Origin: an uncultured Acidobacteriota bacterium
Lineage (GTDB): Bacteria; Acidobacteriota; Terriglobia; UBA7540
Reading direction: 5' to 3'
NCBI GenBank assembly: GCA_937900045.1
Contig: CALCEB010000002.1
Location: 1 to 16,501 of the forward strand
Length of the DNA stretch: 16,501 nucleotides
The position numbers and the translations under genes were made by a program. Under the pieces are notes generated by a model. It saw only the letters and a list, made by a program, of their open reading frames with translations. It did not search any database and was not told where the DNA came from. Within the stretch, counting starts at the first letter, position 1; every line of letters starts with the position of its first letter. Of this stretch, positions 1-8,213 are shown one piece after another.

Positions 1-134
1 GCGTCTTCCGGACCCGAAGCCTGGAACTCTCCAACCACTTCATCGATTTGGGCCGGATTGATATTCGGAAAAGTTTGTTTCGAACGGCAGCTTTCCCACT
101 GGCCGCCGACGTAGTTCATGAAAACTTCAGCCAT
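1..134 (-). CDS. Aldehyde dehydrogenase, N-terminal fragment (runs off left edge)
   Basis: The 44 codons present begin MAEVFMNYVGGQWESC and continue to a segment reading NINPAQIDEVVGEF. This is the usual opening of NAD(P)-dependent aldehyde dehydrogenases (xYxxGxW, then NPAxxDxVxxF), especially those resembling 2-oxoglutarate-semialdehyde dehydrogenase of sugar-acid pathways. The ATG is preceded by AGGAG at a 6-nt gap, which fixes the start. It lies 72 nt downstream of the MBL-fold hydrolase on the same strand, so the two probably share a transcript that once began with the SDR now decayed at 1177-1560. The catalytic Cys and Glu lie outside the window, so substrate and activity cannot be judged. 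The family call is likely; the subtype is inference. Confidence 0.75.
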   Translation of the reverse strand, partial: MAEVFMNYVGGQWESCRSKQTFPNINPAQIDEVVGEFQASGPED

Positions 135-206
135 GATTTCTCCTGTGAAATCCCGATAATGACCATTAATCTTGCAAGAAGCGCCCGGCCCCGATTCCAG
201 TGTTTC

Positions 207-1172
207 TCATGCCAGGCGATAAACGAGGGGACGTTTGGACCGGTCCACCTGAAGCGTCCCGGCCGACACGCCTCGGTCCAGATGTCCGGTGAAGGCGTAA
301 GCCAGTTCCAGGTTTACCGATGCCGGCCATTCACCCAGTTTGCGTCCCAGCGCCCCACACAACTCGCGAAGAGTAGTACCGGAAGGATGCGCTCGAAGGT
401 ATTCGTGAATGAGGCGATCTGCAAGGGTAACGAAATTCCGTGATTCAGCGCAAAACTCCTTGATCTCTTCAGCCCCTTGCCGGAGCGGCCAATGGCAGCC
501 CACAATCATTTTGGCATCGAAGCTCTCGATAGTACGAATGGTCTGCAAGTAAGGCTCTACATAAAGGTAAGTCGGGCAGAGGGCCCAACCTCCAGCTAGG
601 GCCTTGTAACCCGCCCCTTGGATCGCGTCCCCGTAGAAGAGCGTCTGGTAATTCTGGTCGTAGACTCCCAAGTGTCCGTGGCTGTGTCCCGGCAAATGCC
701 AGATTTCGAGGATACGGGTCTGGCCAAGGCACAGAACTTCTCCGCCTGTGAAAGTGAGCGTGACCCCTTGCGGGGCTGAACAGCAGTCCTTGATGTTCTG
801 GGCCGTCGGGGGATCATAGAAAACCCCGTGGTCCCTCCGGTAGGCATCGTAGCGAAAACTGAATAGAGCGTCCGGAGATTCGATGAGGGCCCGGTCGGCA
901 TCACCGCAGGCGATACGAAGCTGGGGAAAGCGGCGCTTCATTTCGCCCACGCCCCCGCAGTGGTCCGTATCGGGGTGCGTGATGATTAGCCACGTCAACG
1001 CATCCTCTGCCAAGCCCAAGTGATCCAGGTATTTTGGGATTTCGTTTTCGGCATGGGCCCGCGTGCCGCAATCCATCAGCAGTGCTTCGCCGCCCTCCAG
1101 GAGGAGCGGCAAGTATAAGGGCCGTCCGCCCATTTCGCACTCAATCAAATGCGCTTCAGGATAAAGATTCAT
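207..1172 (-). CDS. MBL-fold metallo-hydrolase
   Basis: A 321-residue metallo-beta-lactamase-fold hydrolase with no signal peptide, so cytoplasmic. Visible metal-site motifs, numbered from the chosen start, are THPDTDHCGG at 65-74 (H66, D70, H71), PGHSHGH with H163, YGDA with D182 and GCHWP with H227. In the first motif the usual second His of HxHxDH is Asp (D68), a variant seen in some members. The C-terminal ~80 residues are mainly helical. An in-frame ATG at 1211 would add 13 residues, but they overlap the tail of the SDR remnant. The ATG at 1172 follows the SDR stop codon by 4 nt, the spacing of translational coupling, so I chose it. The substrate is unknown; a lactone or thioester is possible, given the sugar-oxidation neighbours, but this is inference. 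Confidence 0.85.
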   Translation of the reverse strand: MNLYPEAHLIECEMGGRPLYLPLLLEGGEALLMDCGTRAHAENEIPKYLDHLGLAEDALTWLIITHPDTDHCGGVGEMKRRFPQLRIACGDADRALIESPDALFSFRYDAYRRDHGVFYDPPTAQNIKDCCSAPQGVTLTFTGGEVLCLGQTRILEIWHLPGHSHGHLGVYDQNYQTLFYGDAIQGAGYKALAGGWALCPTYLYVEPYLQTIRTIESFDAKMIVGCHWPLRQGAEEIKEFCAESRNFVTLADRLIHEYLRAHPSGTTLRELCGALGRKLGEWPASVNLELAYAFTGHLDRGVSAGTLQVDRSKRPLVYRLA

Positions 1173-1176
1173 CGGT

Positions 1177-1560
1177 TTAATCCATCGGGTAGAGGCTGCA
1201 GCCTCCGTCAACCAAGAGCGTGGCGCCGGTCATTGTCAGAGGTCTTTGAACTGAATAAGACAAGAATGTCACCCACAGACTCGAGCATTCACGTCCCGTT
1301 CTTGGGCATGGCGCAATGCCGGGCCACGGCACGCCCTGAACCCAGTTAGAGGTAAAGATAACCTTTCCCCGAACCCCTTTGCCATTCATGCCCCGCCCGG
1401 CAACCTATGGCATCAAGAAAGCACTCTCCAAACTGACCCGTTCGGTCATCCCTCAGCCAAAGGTGGGGAGAATACCAAGAGACAACCAGCCCATCGATGC
1501 CAGAAGTTATCGAACTGGAATATACGTTAGCGGGAACAGCATATCAAGTCCCGACCCGGC
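1177..1560 (-). pseudogene. Decayed short-chain dehydrogenase (paralogue of the SDR at 10.5 kb)
   Basis: Read on the minus strand, this aligns with the intact SDR at 10560-11342. Near 1440 the frame gives VSLESAFLMP, then a TAG at 1405-1407, then VAGRGMNGKGVRGKVIFTS, gap-free against VNLKSAFLTAQ...GKIIFTSSW. WVQGVPWPGIAP matches the intact WVQDVPWPGITP. About 7 nt are then lost inside the YxxxK active-site motif, and about 54 codons (including the RVNCLAPG region) are missing. The end reads ESV, a 2-nt frameshift, then TGATLLVDGGCSLYPMD and stop. Similarity fades upstream of about 1500-1560, and the Rossmann N-terminus is not recognisable. At least one in-frame stop, several frameshifts and a large deletion mean it cannot work. 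Its stop codon is 4 nt before the MBL-fold gene, so this was the first gene of that operon. Confidence 0.8.
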
Positions 1561-1687
1561 GCCCTATCATCTGCGGTGTTTAATTTTTGCCAAAATAGTG
1601 GCATCATTTTGCACTCGGCATGAAAGGAAGATCGCGGTGCTGAGCAAGGTTGTTTTCGGAATTGTTAGCGCCAGTTGAGGTTTCCTT
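1561..1687. promoter_or_regulatory. Intergenic region with a 16-bp inverted repeat, upstream of the DUF4380 gene
   Basis: This stretch lies between the SDR remnant and the DUF4380 gene. It is more AT-rich than its surroundings and carries a perfect inverted repeat at 1588-1603, TGCCA-AAATAG-TGGCA. That would suit a repressor site or a small hairpin. A GAGG at 1677-1680, 7 nt before the GTG at 1688, is a plausible ribosome binding site. I could not pick a convincing -35/-10 pair on either strand, so the promoter position is open. Confidence 0.35.
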
Positions 1688-3046
1688 GTGGCCTATCATC
1701 CTTCCACAACGGGAGACCCTAAAACGATTCAACTGTTTGATCTGCCGGAGATCTCTGTGAGCATGAAGCAAATATCTTTTGTAGATCTCTCGCCTCCCTG
1801 CACGGTCAGTGTCGAAAGATATCTTGACTGGGAAGCGATCCGGCTAAACAACGGAATCGTGGACCTCATTGCCGTCCCTGAAATTGGGGGACGCATCCTC
1901 CAACTTCGGTTGGGAGGTCAGGAATACCTTTACGTGAATCCCCGCCATACGGGAAGAGTATACACCCCAGAAGAAAATAACTTTGCCGCAGGTTGGAAGA
2001 ATTACGGGGGATCCAAGGTTTGGCCGGCACCCCAGGGTTGGTCGAGCGGCGCGGAATGGCCTGGACCGCCGGACCCTATCCTGGACGGGGGCAAGTACTC
2101 ATGGGAGATCCTGGAGACTGACGCTGGGGGTGCTGTCCTGGCATTGACCAGCCCCCCGGACGAATATACAGGCCTAACTCTTCAGCGCCAGGTTCACTTG
2201 TCTACCGGTACCGCGACAATCCAAATCCGTCACAGAATGTACAATTCTTCAAGCCGCCCTGTGCGATGGGCGCTCTGGCAAGTGACCCAGCAATCGGCCG
2301 GCCCCGCTTTTGAAGTGTTTGCGCCGGCTAAGATCTACCAACAAATTCTTGGCGACGATAAGTTTGAAGCAGTCCAAAACGATCATCATTCGGGCCTTTT
2401 CAGGCTTCGTTACGTGAACCGTGTTGCCAAATTGGCGATTAAGGCAGAGGAGGGCTGGATTTGCAGCCTGGATGCCTCACGAGGGCTCTTGCTGGCTGAA
2501 AGGTTCCGGGTCTTCCCAGGCGCAGCCTATGTGGATAATGCACCACTAGCCGTCTGGGTAAACGGAGCGGGATCTTACACCGTCCATTCAGAACGTATTC
2601 ATACCCTGGAGGATCCGAACGGCTGTGACGCATATGTGGAAACAGAAGTCTTCAGTCCCCTCGTGGATCTGGAGCCGGGAGGAGAATATCTATTTGACAC
2701 TTTTTGGCATTGCGCGCAGATAGAGGCCAACTCGGTCGAAAGGGTCAATCAAAGTGTTGCAATCGGACGCGATCTAAGTATCGAGCGCCGTGACAACTCC
2801 TTGCATGTTACAGCTTCATTCGGCGTGTTCCAAGCCGGCAACCTGGAGATAGTAGGCTTAAGTAAGAATGGACGTGTCGTTGCCGTCAAGCCTCTTGGCA
2901 CTGTTACACCACTCCTTCCCTGTCAGCTCGACATTTGCATTCCTGTTGAAGAGGACCTGTCCCGGCTGAACCTCCGAATCCGGAACAAATCAGGAGAACT
3001 GTTGGGAAATATATCCACAGCCGTGCTAAACACTGAAACCAATTAG
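1688..3046 (+). CDS. DUF4380-type, galactose-mutarotase-like protein
   Basis: A 452-residue protein resembling DUF4380 proteins, which adopt the beta-sandwich fold of aldose 1-epimerases. Supporting features are VPEIGGRILQLRLGGQEYL near residues 62-80 (compare the mutarotase 'GGRI' opening) and the family-typical NYGGSKVWPAPQGW near 105-118. A final ~90 residues look like a small beta-sandwich. There is no signal peptide, so it is probably cytoplasmic. No catalytic role is established for the family; action on a sugar is an inference from fold and neighbours. The start is uncertain: GTG 1688 has GAGG 7 nt upstream, but GTG 1757 has GGAG 6 nt upstream, and ATG 1763 follows two codons later. 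The conserved part begins after these. It is convergent with the LacI gene. Confidence 0.65.
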   Translation: MAYHPSTTGDPKTIQLFDLPEISVSMKQISFVDLSPPCTVSVERYLDWEAIRLNNGIVDLIAVPEIGGRILQLRLGGQEYLYVNPRHTGRVYTPEENNFAAGWKNYGGSKVWPAPQGWSSGAEWPGPPDPILDGGKYSWEILETDAGGAVLALTSPPDEYTGLTLQRQVHLSTGTATIQIRHRMYNSSSRPVRWALWQVTQQSAGPAFEVFAPAKIYQQILGDDKFEAVQNDHHSGLFRLRYVNRVAKLAIKAEEGWICSLDASRGLLLAERFRVFPGAAYVDNAPLAVWVNGAGSYTVHSERIHTLEDPNGCDAYVETEVFSPLVDLEPGGEYLFDTFWHCAQIEANSVERVNQSVAIGRDLSIERRDNSLHVTASFGVFQAGNLEIVGLSKNGRVVAVKPLGTVTPLLPCQLDICIPVEEDLSRLNLRIRNKSGELLGNISTAVLNTETN

Positions 3047-3150
3047 GCCAGAACTGGCTATATCAAGGCATACCTCTGGGGCAGTGGAGGGATTCCAAAT
3101 CATAATGGCAGTCGTTAAGATTCCGCAATGATGCCTTAATTCGGCGCAGG

Positions 3151-4305
3151 CTAGATCACGTTGTATCGTGGGTCGGTACCCGGTGGAACTTCCGCGGCCA
3201 ACTCAGCTTCAGCGCCCAGACTCTGCTGCAGGAAGAGGTGGAGATTGCTGCGCATGACAATGGCTGGAGAGATGTTAATACGAGAAGGCGGCGGAGTGTG
3301 CGTGGTGATGTAGCGGATCAAGGCTGCAAAGGCGCGGCGGCCCTGCTCCCTCGGGCGTTGATGGATGGTGGCTACCAGCTTGGCGGACTCGATGAGCGGA
3401 ACCATGGCCGGGAATAGATCCGTGCCGATCACCTTGATGCGGCCTGCCAGGCCCAGTGTTTCTAAGGCATGCACGACGGGCAGCGAATTTGCGGTGCTCA
3501 CGTAGATGCCCTGGACCCGCTCGCGTTTCAGGAACTTATGGCACTTTGAAAACGCCTCGTGCTCCTCATCATGGGCTTCAATCACGTGGACAATTTTGCC
3601 CTGGGGACAGAACTGACGAAACGTGTGGCGGAACCCTTTTGCCTTCTGTCCGTGATCGAAGGTCGCGTGCATCCCGATCAGGACCAGCACCTTTCCGCCT
3701 TCGGGGAGAAACTGGCCCATAAGTTCCCCCGCAAGGCAGCCGTTGATGAATGGATCTACAGAAACACATGTAAGGCGTGTTGTTCCAGGCGCATCGGTGG
3801 CTACACACAGGACCGGAATGCCGCGTTTCGCGGCCTGTTCAATGTAGGGTTTCACCTGGTTGGGGTATCCTGGTGAAATCACCAAGCCCGAAATGTCTTC
3901 ACTCAACACGTCGCGAATGGCCTCGGCCTCATGCTGCCCGAGGACTTGATAAGGCCGGTGTAGAATGCGGATTCCTAAAGCTTCAAAGCCGCTCGCCGCA
4001 TCCAGGATTCCTTGCCGCACATCGCCGTAAAAATATGCCAGCTCCATTGGCAGGCAAACCCCAATTGTGATGTGTTTGCGGGAGGAAAGATAGCGTGCGG
4101 CTAAATTGGGACGGTAGCCGAGCGCCTTCGCCATCTCCAGCACTTGCCGACGCGTGCCGGCATTGATACCCGGCTTGTTGTGCAAAGCACGGTCCACCGT
4201 ACCCGTGGAAATTCCCAGCGCTTGTGCAATCTCCCGCATCCCCACGGGTTTCGAGATGTGGTGTGTCCCGCGCTTTGGGCCGCCATCCATCGGATGATCA
4301 ATCAT
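3151..4305 (-). CDS. LacI-family transcriptional regulator
   Basis: A 384-residue LacI/GalR regulator. The helix-turn-helix is at about residues 22-45, with MREIAQALGISTGTVDRALH and then NKPGI. The hinge is at 65-76 (RPNLAARYLSSRK), followed by a type 1 periplasmic-binding-like effector domain (about 78-355) starting ITIGVCLPMEL. The ~20 residues before the HTH are not conserved in the family, so the start is a choice. ATG 4305 has AGG 4 nt upstream; the ATG at 4350 would add 15 residues and has no visible ribosome binding site; ATG 4290 is also possible. It is divergent from the TonB-dependent receptor, whose promoter carries a classic LacI-type operator, so it most likely represses the galactoside locus and is released by a sugar ligand. 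The ligand is unknown. Confidence 0.9.
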   Translation of the reverse strand: MIDHPMDGGPKRGTHHISKPVGMREIAQALGISTGTVDRALHNKPGINAGTRRQVLEMAKALGYRPNLAARYLSSRKHITIGVCLPMELAYFYGDVRQGILDAASGFEALGIRILHRPYQVLGQHEAEAIRDVLSEDISGLVISPGYPNQVKPYIEQAAKRGIPVLCVATDAPGTTRLTCVSVDPFINGCLAGELMGQFLPEGGKVLVLIGMHATFDHGQKAKGFRHTFRQFCPQGKIVHVIEAHDEEHEAFSKCHKFLKRERVQGIYVSTANSLPVVHALETLGLAGRIKVIGTDLFPAMVPLIESAKLVATIHQRPREQGRRAFAALIRYITTHTPPPSRINISPAIVMRSNLHLFLQQSLGAEAELAAEVPPGTDPRYNVI

Positions 4306-4457
4306 TTTACCTGGAGGGTTCTTAGGTTCGTTTCCTTCTCCCAGGTGCATCTAAGTTCAATTGTAGGCCGAGCCAAGCCACCGCTCCCATCAAAAAGACC
4401 CAAACCCGATAATCCCTGGATGTTACCAGAAAAAATAGGCATTCTTAATAATTTTTC

Positions 4458-4487
4458 TTGACACAGATTACATATGAATGGTATAGA
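4458..4487 (+). promoter_or_regulatory. Sigma70-type promoter of the TonB-dependent receptor gene
   Basis: A perfect -35 box TTGACA (4458-4463) is followed by an 18-nt spacer and TATAGA (4482-4487). Transcription would start near 4494-4496, about 43 nt before the ATG at 4538. The upstream flank (4440-4456) is AT-rich, like an UP element. It is the clearest promoter in the window and the two operator-like repeats sit directly on it. Confidence 0.75.
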
Positions 4488-4496
4488 GAGTACCAT
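4478..4496. promoter_or_regulatory. Inverted repeat ATGGTA-N7-TACCAT over the -10 box
   Basis: A perfect 6-bp inverted repeat (4478-4483 and 4491-4496) separated by TAGAGAG covers the -10 box and expected start point. Its position suits a repressor site. It abuts the LacI-type palindrome at 4497, so it may be a second half of a compound operator, the site of another regulator, or chance. Confidence 0.45.
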
Positions 4497-4510
4497 CGTA
4501 AACGTTCACG
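4497..4510. promoter_or_regulatory. LacI-family operator
   Basis: CGTAAACGTTCACG is a near-perfect palindrome (12 of 14 positions) centred on a CpG at 4503-4504, with an AACGTT core. This is the shape of LacI/GalR/PurR-type operators. It lies at about +3 to +16 relative to the expected transcription start, a position that blocks initiation or early elongation. The regulator encoded divergently at 3151-4305 is the obvious candidate. Palindrome and position are seen directly; the pairing with this regulator is inference. Confidence 0.65.
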
Positions 4511-4537
4511 GCCACTTATCGAGGGAGGTGCAGAATC

Positions 4538-7500
4538 ATGAGGTGGAGTCAAAGGCAATATCTGACGGCGATTATCCTGGCCTCTCTGCTCCTTATTGGC
4601 GGGGTGCTGACCGGGCAGGCGCAAGTGGATGCGGGAGGACTGGAGGGGACGGTCAAGGACCCATCCGGAGCCGTAATTCCTGGGGCCAAGGTGACCCTGA
4701 CGAACAAAGGCACAGGCCTTTCGATCACCGCGACTACCAACACTGCGGGGGTCTACATTTTCACTCCCATTCGAATTGGGACTTATAACGTCACGGTCGA
4801 GTATGCGGGCTTTGAGAAGGCGACCCGCACGCAAGTCCAGGTAAACGTGCAGCAAACGGTCGTCGTGGACTTCACCCTGCAGCCCGGCCAAATCACACAG
4901 ACAGTTGAGGTTAACGCCGCGCCGCCCCAGTTGCAGACGCAAAACGCTTCGGTCGGTCAGGTGGTTGGGGCGCGCGAGGTCAATGACCTGCCTTTGAATG
5001 GCCGGAATTACACGTTCCTTGCGCAGCTCGCAGCGGGGGTGACAGCCGAGGTGCCCAGTGGACGGGGCTTGGCGGCGAGCGGGAGCTTCACGGCCAACGG
5101 TCTGTCGCCCGATGAGAACGATTACATTCTGGACGGCATCGACAACAACAACGATTCGGTCGACTTTTTGAACGGGGCAGCTTTTGCCGTCCGTCCGCCG
5201 ATCGACGCCATATCGGAATTCAAAGTGCAGACCAGTGATTTCAGCGCTGAGTTTGGTCGGGCAGGTGGCGCCGTGCTGAATGCCACGATCAAGTCCGGAA
5301 CCAACCAGCTCCACGGGAATGCCTGGGAATTTCTGAGGAACAGCGGCCTGGACGCAGCCAACTTCTTCGAAAACTCTTCCAGTGAGCCCAAGGGCGCATT
5401 TCGCCAGAACCAGTTTGGCTTTACGTTGGGTGGTCCATTGACGATCCCCAAGGTCTACAATGGCCGTGATAAGACATTCTTCTTCGTAGATTACGAGGGA
5501 ACACGAATCCGGCAGGCGGAGCCGCAACTGGCCACCGTGCCGACGGCGGTGGAGCGCGCCAGCGGATATCAGGATCTTCAGGAACTGATCACCGGTCAGA
5601 GTGGAGTCCGGTCCGATTTGCTGGGACGCACGGTTCCCCTTGGCGCTGTCTTTGATCCCGCAACCACGCGCACGGTCACAGCGGGACAGGTTGATCCCGT
5701 CACGGGCTTGGTGGCTACCGGAAGCGGCTTTGTGCGAGACCCCTTCTACCAAGGAAGCCTGGCGGGCGTGACCAATTTCACCTCCACCGCACAGACTGCT
5801 CTCCTCAATCGGCTTCCCTCGGGGCGTCTTGATCCGAATGCTATCAAGCTGCTGAACGTCTATCCGTCACCCAACCTTCCGGGCCTTTTCGATAACTACG
5901 CGAGTGATCCTTCCATTCAAAATGATACGAACCAGTTTGATGTGCGAGTGGACCACAACTTCAGCGAGAAAGATCAGATGTTCGGACGCGTGAGTTACGC
6001 CAACAACCCCGATTTTGTGCCCGGCCCCTTGCCGGGCTTCGCAGACGGCAGCAGTTTTACTCAGGATCACTTCCAGAACGTTACATTCAGCGGGGCTTTG
6101 AGCGAAACCCATGTTTTCAACCCCACCATGGTCAATGAGCTTCGCATCGGTTATAGCCGCCTCGCGACCCTCCAGTTGCAGCCTTTCGCCACGACCTTGG
6201 GGATTCCTCAGCAGTTTGGCATTCAAGGGATCCCCCAACTGCCGGACAATGGAGGATTGCCGGAGATCGGCATCAGCGGGTTGAACCAGATGGGACCCGC
6301 GGCCTTTGTGCCGGGGAAGCGATATAGCGACACCTCCCAGCTCGGTGAAAATCTTACTAAAATTTATGGTGGACACACGTTCAAGGGCGGATTCGAAATG
6401 CAGCACCTGCGTTTTCCCTGGTTTGCGCCGGCTTGGCCAAGAGGGCAATTTAATTTTGATGGGGTGTATACGGATATCCCCGGGCAGTCGGGTGGCGCCA
6501 CGGGGCTGGCTCAGGCGTTGCTATCCCCGGTTGCCACCACCGTGCCAAACGGCATCAACAATGTTGGAGGGGCTGACACGGTCTTCGCCTCCAACTTCAC
6601 GGGTCCCGATGATATGCGGCACTATTATGGAGCTTACTTTCAGGACAATTGGAAAGCCAAGCCCAACTTGACGCTCGACTTGGGGCTGAGGTGGGAATTC
6701 TTTGGTCAGGTCGTGGAGCGTTATGGCGCCCAAGCGAATCTGATTCCAGGACCGCCCGGCAATGGCGCCGAATATCTGATACCAACCTCGCGGCAGAATA
6801 CGCCTCTCTCGCCTTCCTTTCCAACAACTCTCTCCAAAGACGGCATCAAGCTTGCCTATAGCTCAACGCCAGGGCTGACGAACACACCTCTCAACAATTT
6901 CGGCCCTCGCGTTGGAATTGCCTACCAGGTAAAGCCCAAGCTGGTCGTGCGGATGGGCTACGGCATTTTTTATGCTGGATTTACCAATATTGGAGGTTCG
7001 CCGGATATCGGCTCGAACTATCCCTTCCTGTATAATTTCTCATTCTTCAACCCTGACCCTGCACATCCGATCAACTACCCCAATGGAGCGTTGGCAACGC
7101 TTGAGAACGGACTGACAGGCGTTCCTCTGAGTCCGGTGTCTGTTAATGCCGAGGGTCTGGGCCTTGAGGGCTTGCAAACCGGGTACAGCACTCCCTACAC
7201 TCAGGAATACAACTTTACGCTCCAATACCAGCTAACACCGAATCAGAATTTTTCGCTGGGATATGTCGGCAACAACTCACGAAATCTGGAGATCTCGCCG
7301 GGTTTGAACCAAACCAGCGTGATTCTTCCCACCAGCGCGAACCCCCAGTTGTACGTGCCTTTCCCTGATTTTGGCCGGGGATCGAGTTACGTGACGACGC
7401 AAGGGAACAGCGATTACAATGCCTTGCAGGTCAATTTTGAAAGGCGCTTCAGCCAGGGACTGAACGTGCTAGCTAACTACACATGGTCAAAATGTCTTTC

Positions 7501-8182
7501 GGACGCAGGCCAACTTTTGGGTCTGAATGGAAATCAAGGCGGTTACCGCGCGCCCTATCTTCCCGGCTTTGGCATCCAAGGCGATTACGCCCTCTGCGGC
7601 ATTGACATACCCCAAGTGTTTCATTTCAGCGGCACGTACGAGCTTCCTTTCGGCAGCGGGCAACGCTTCCTGAAAAGCAGCCGGGGCGTAGTCAATGCCG
7701 TGCTCGGCGGTTGGACTACCAATTGGATCTTGACTTTGGAAGACGGCTTTCCGGATACGATCGGTTGCCCCATTTCCACGACCTCCAATTTTGGTTGCAA
7801 CGCCCTTTTGGTGCCAGGCCAGAGTGTGTACGCCGGCCCTCATAACGTCAACGACTGGCTGAACCCCAAGGCTTTTGCCAATCCTCCGGTCGCGACCACG
7901 ATCGGCCAAACGAATTACGGTGTTTTGGGCGGCGCTCCGACGCAGTTCCTGGGGCCCGGCTTTCACCGCGTCGATTTCTCCCTGTTCAAGGAATTCCAGA
8001 CATCGGAAAGCACTCACCTGGAATTCAGAACAGAAGTCTTCAACCTGACCAACACACCACAGTTCGGATTCCCGGCCTTCACCGACTTCACGAACACGGC
8101 GACATTCGGTAGGATCAACTCCTTGCGGGACGGCGTGAATGACCCGCGGGAAATCCAGTTTGCGCTGAAGTTTTACTGGTAG
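4538..8182 (+). CDS. TonB-dependent receptor, Oar-like, with carboxypeptidase-regulatory domain
   Basis: A 1,214-residue outer-membrane receptor. Residues 1-28 are a signal peptide ending GQA. A CarboxypepD_reg beta-sandwich follows at about 33-115 (GLEGTVKDPSGAVIPGAKV ... GTYNVTVEYAGFE). The plug domain covers about 120-260 and contains LPLNGRNYTFLAQ and YILDGIDNNND. A long beta-barrel ends IQFALKFYW, with the terminal aromatic residue typical of barrel insertion. Motifs SDYNALQVNFERRF and NYTWSKCLSD are characteristic of acidobacterial receptors. GGGAGG at 4523-4528 lies 9 nt before the ATG. Such receptors take up oligosaccharides or glycoconjugates by TonB-driven transport. The promoter with LacI operator and the following galactosidases suggest a galactose-containing ligand (inference). 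The reading frame is intact along the whole length. Confidence 0.93.
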   Translation: MRWSQRQYLTAIILASLLLIGGVLTGQAQVDAGGLEGTVKDPSGAVIPGAKVTLTNKGTGLSITATTNTAGVYIFTPIRIGTYNVTVEYAGFEKATRTQVQVNVQQTVVVDFTLQPGQITQTVEVNAAPPQLQTQNASVGQVVGAREVNDLPLNGRNYTFLAQLAAGVTAEVPSGRGLAASGSFTANGLSPDENDYILDGIDNNNDSVDFLNGAAFAVRPPIDAISEFKVQTSDFSAEFGRAGGAVLNATIKSGTNQLHGNAWEFLRNSGLDAANFFENSSSEPKGAFRQNQFGFTLGGPLTIPKVYNGRDKTFFFVDYEGTRIRQAEPQLATVPTAVERASGYQDLQELITGQSGVRSDLLGRTVPLGAVFDPATTRTVTAGQVDPVTGLVATGSGFVRDPFYQGSLAGVTNFTSTAQTALLNRLPSGRLDPNAIKLLNVYPSPNLPGLFDNYASDPSIQNDTNQFDVRVDHNFSEKDQMFGRVSYANNPDFVPGPLPGFADGSSFTQDHFQNVTFSGALSETHVFNPTMVNELRIGYSRLATLQLQPFATTLGIPQQFGIQGIPQLPDNGGLPEIGISGLNQMGPAAFVPGKRYSDTSQLGENLTKIYGGHTFKGGFEMQHLRFPWFAPAWPRGQFNFDGVYTDIPGQSGGATGLAQALLSPVATTVPNGINNVGGADTVFASNFTGPDDMRHYYGAYFQDNWKAKPNLTLDLGLRWEFFGQVVERYGAQANLIPGPPGNGAEYLIPTSRQNTPLSPSFPTTLSKDGIKLAYSSTPGLTNTPLNNFGPRVGIAYQVKPKLVVRMGYGIFYAGFTNIGGSPDIGSNYPFLYNFSFFNPDPAHPINYPNGALATLENGLTGVPLSPVSVNAEGLGLEGLQTGYSTPYTQEYNFTLQYQLTPNQNFSLGYVGNNSRNLEISPGLNQTSVILPTSANPQLYVPFPDFGRGSSYVTTQGNSDYNALQVNFERRFSQGLNVLANYTWSKCLSDAGQLLGLNGNQGGYRAPYLPGFGIQGDYALCGIDIPQVFHFSGTYELPFGSGQRFLKSSRGVVNAVLGGWTTNWILTLEDGFPDTIGCPISTTSNFGCNALLVPGQSVYAGPHNVNDWLNPKAFANPPVATTIGQTNYGVLGGAPTQFLGPGFHRVDFSLFKEFQTSESTHLEFRTEVFNLTNTPQFGFPAFTDFTNTATFGRINSLRDGVNDPREIQFALKFYW

Positions 8183-8213
8183 ACTTCAGGGCAAGCAAAT
8201 GGAGGCAGTCGGC

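Noticed and set aside
3047..3058. GCCAG-AA-CTGGC hairpin between the convergent DUF4380 and LacI genes
   Set aside because: The stem is only 5 bp with a 2-nt loop and no T-tract follows on either strand, so it does not qualify as an intrinsic terminator.
4416..4429. CTGG-N6-CCAG near the LacI gene start as an autoregulatory site
   Set aside because: Only four base pairs per arm match and the core differs from the AACGTT operator; too weak to call.
4445..5752. 435-codon open frame on the minus strand opposite the receptor start
   Set aside because: Its product shows no recognisable domain, it lies antisense to a clearly real receptor with signal peptide and conserved domains, and it would cover the promoter. 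It is a by-product of GC-rich codon usage.
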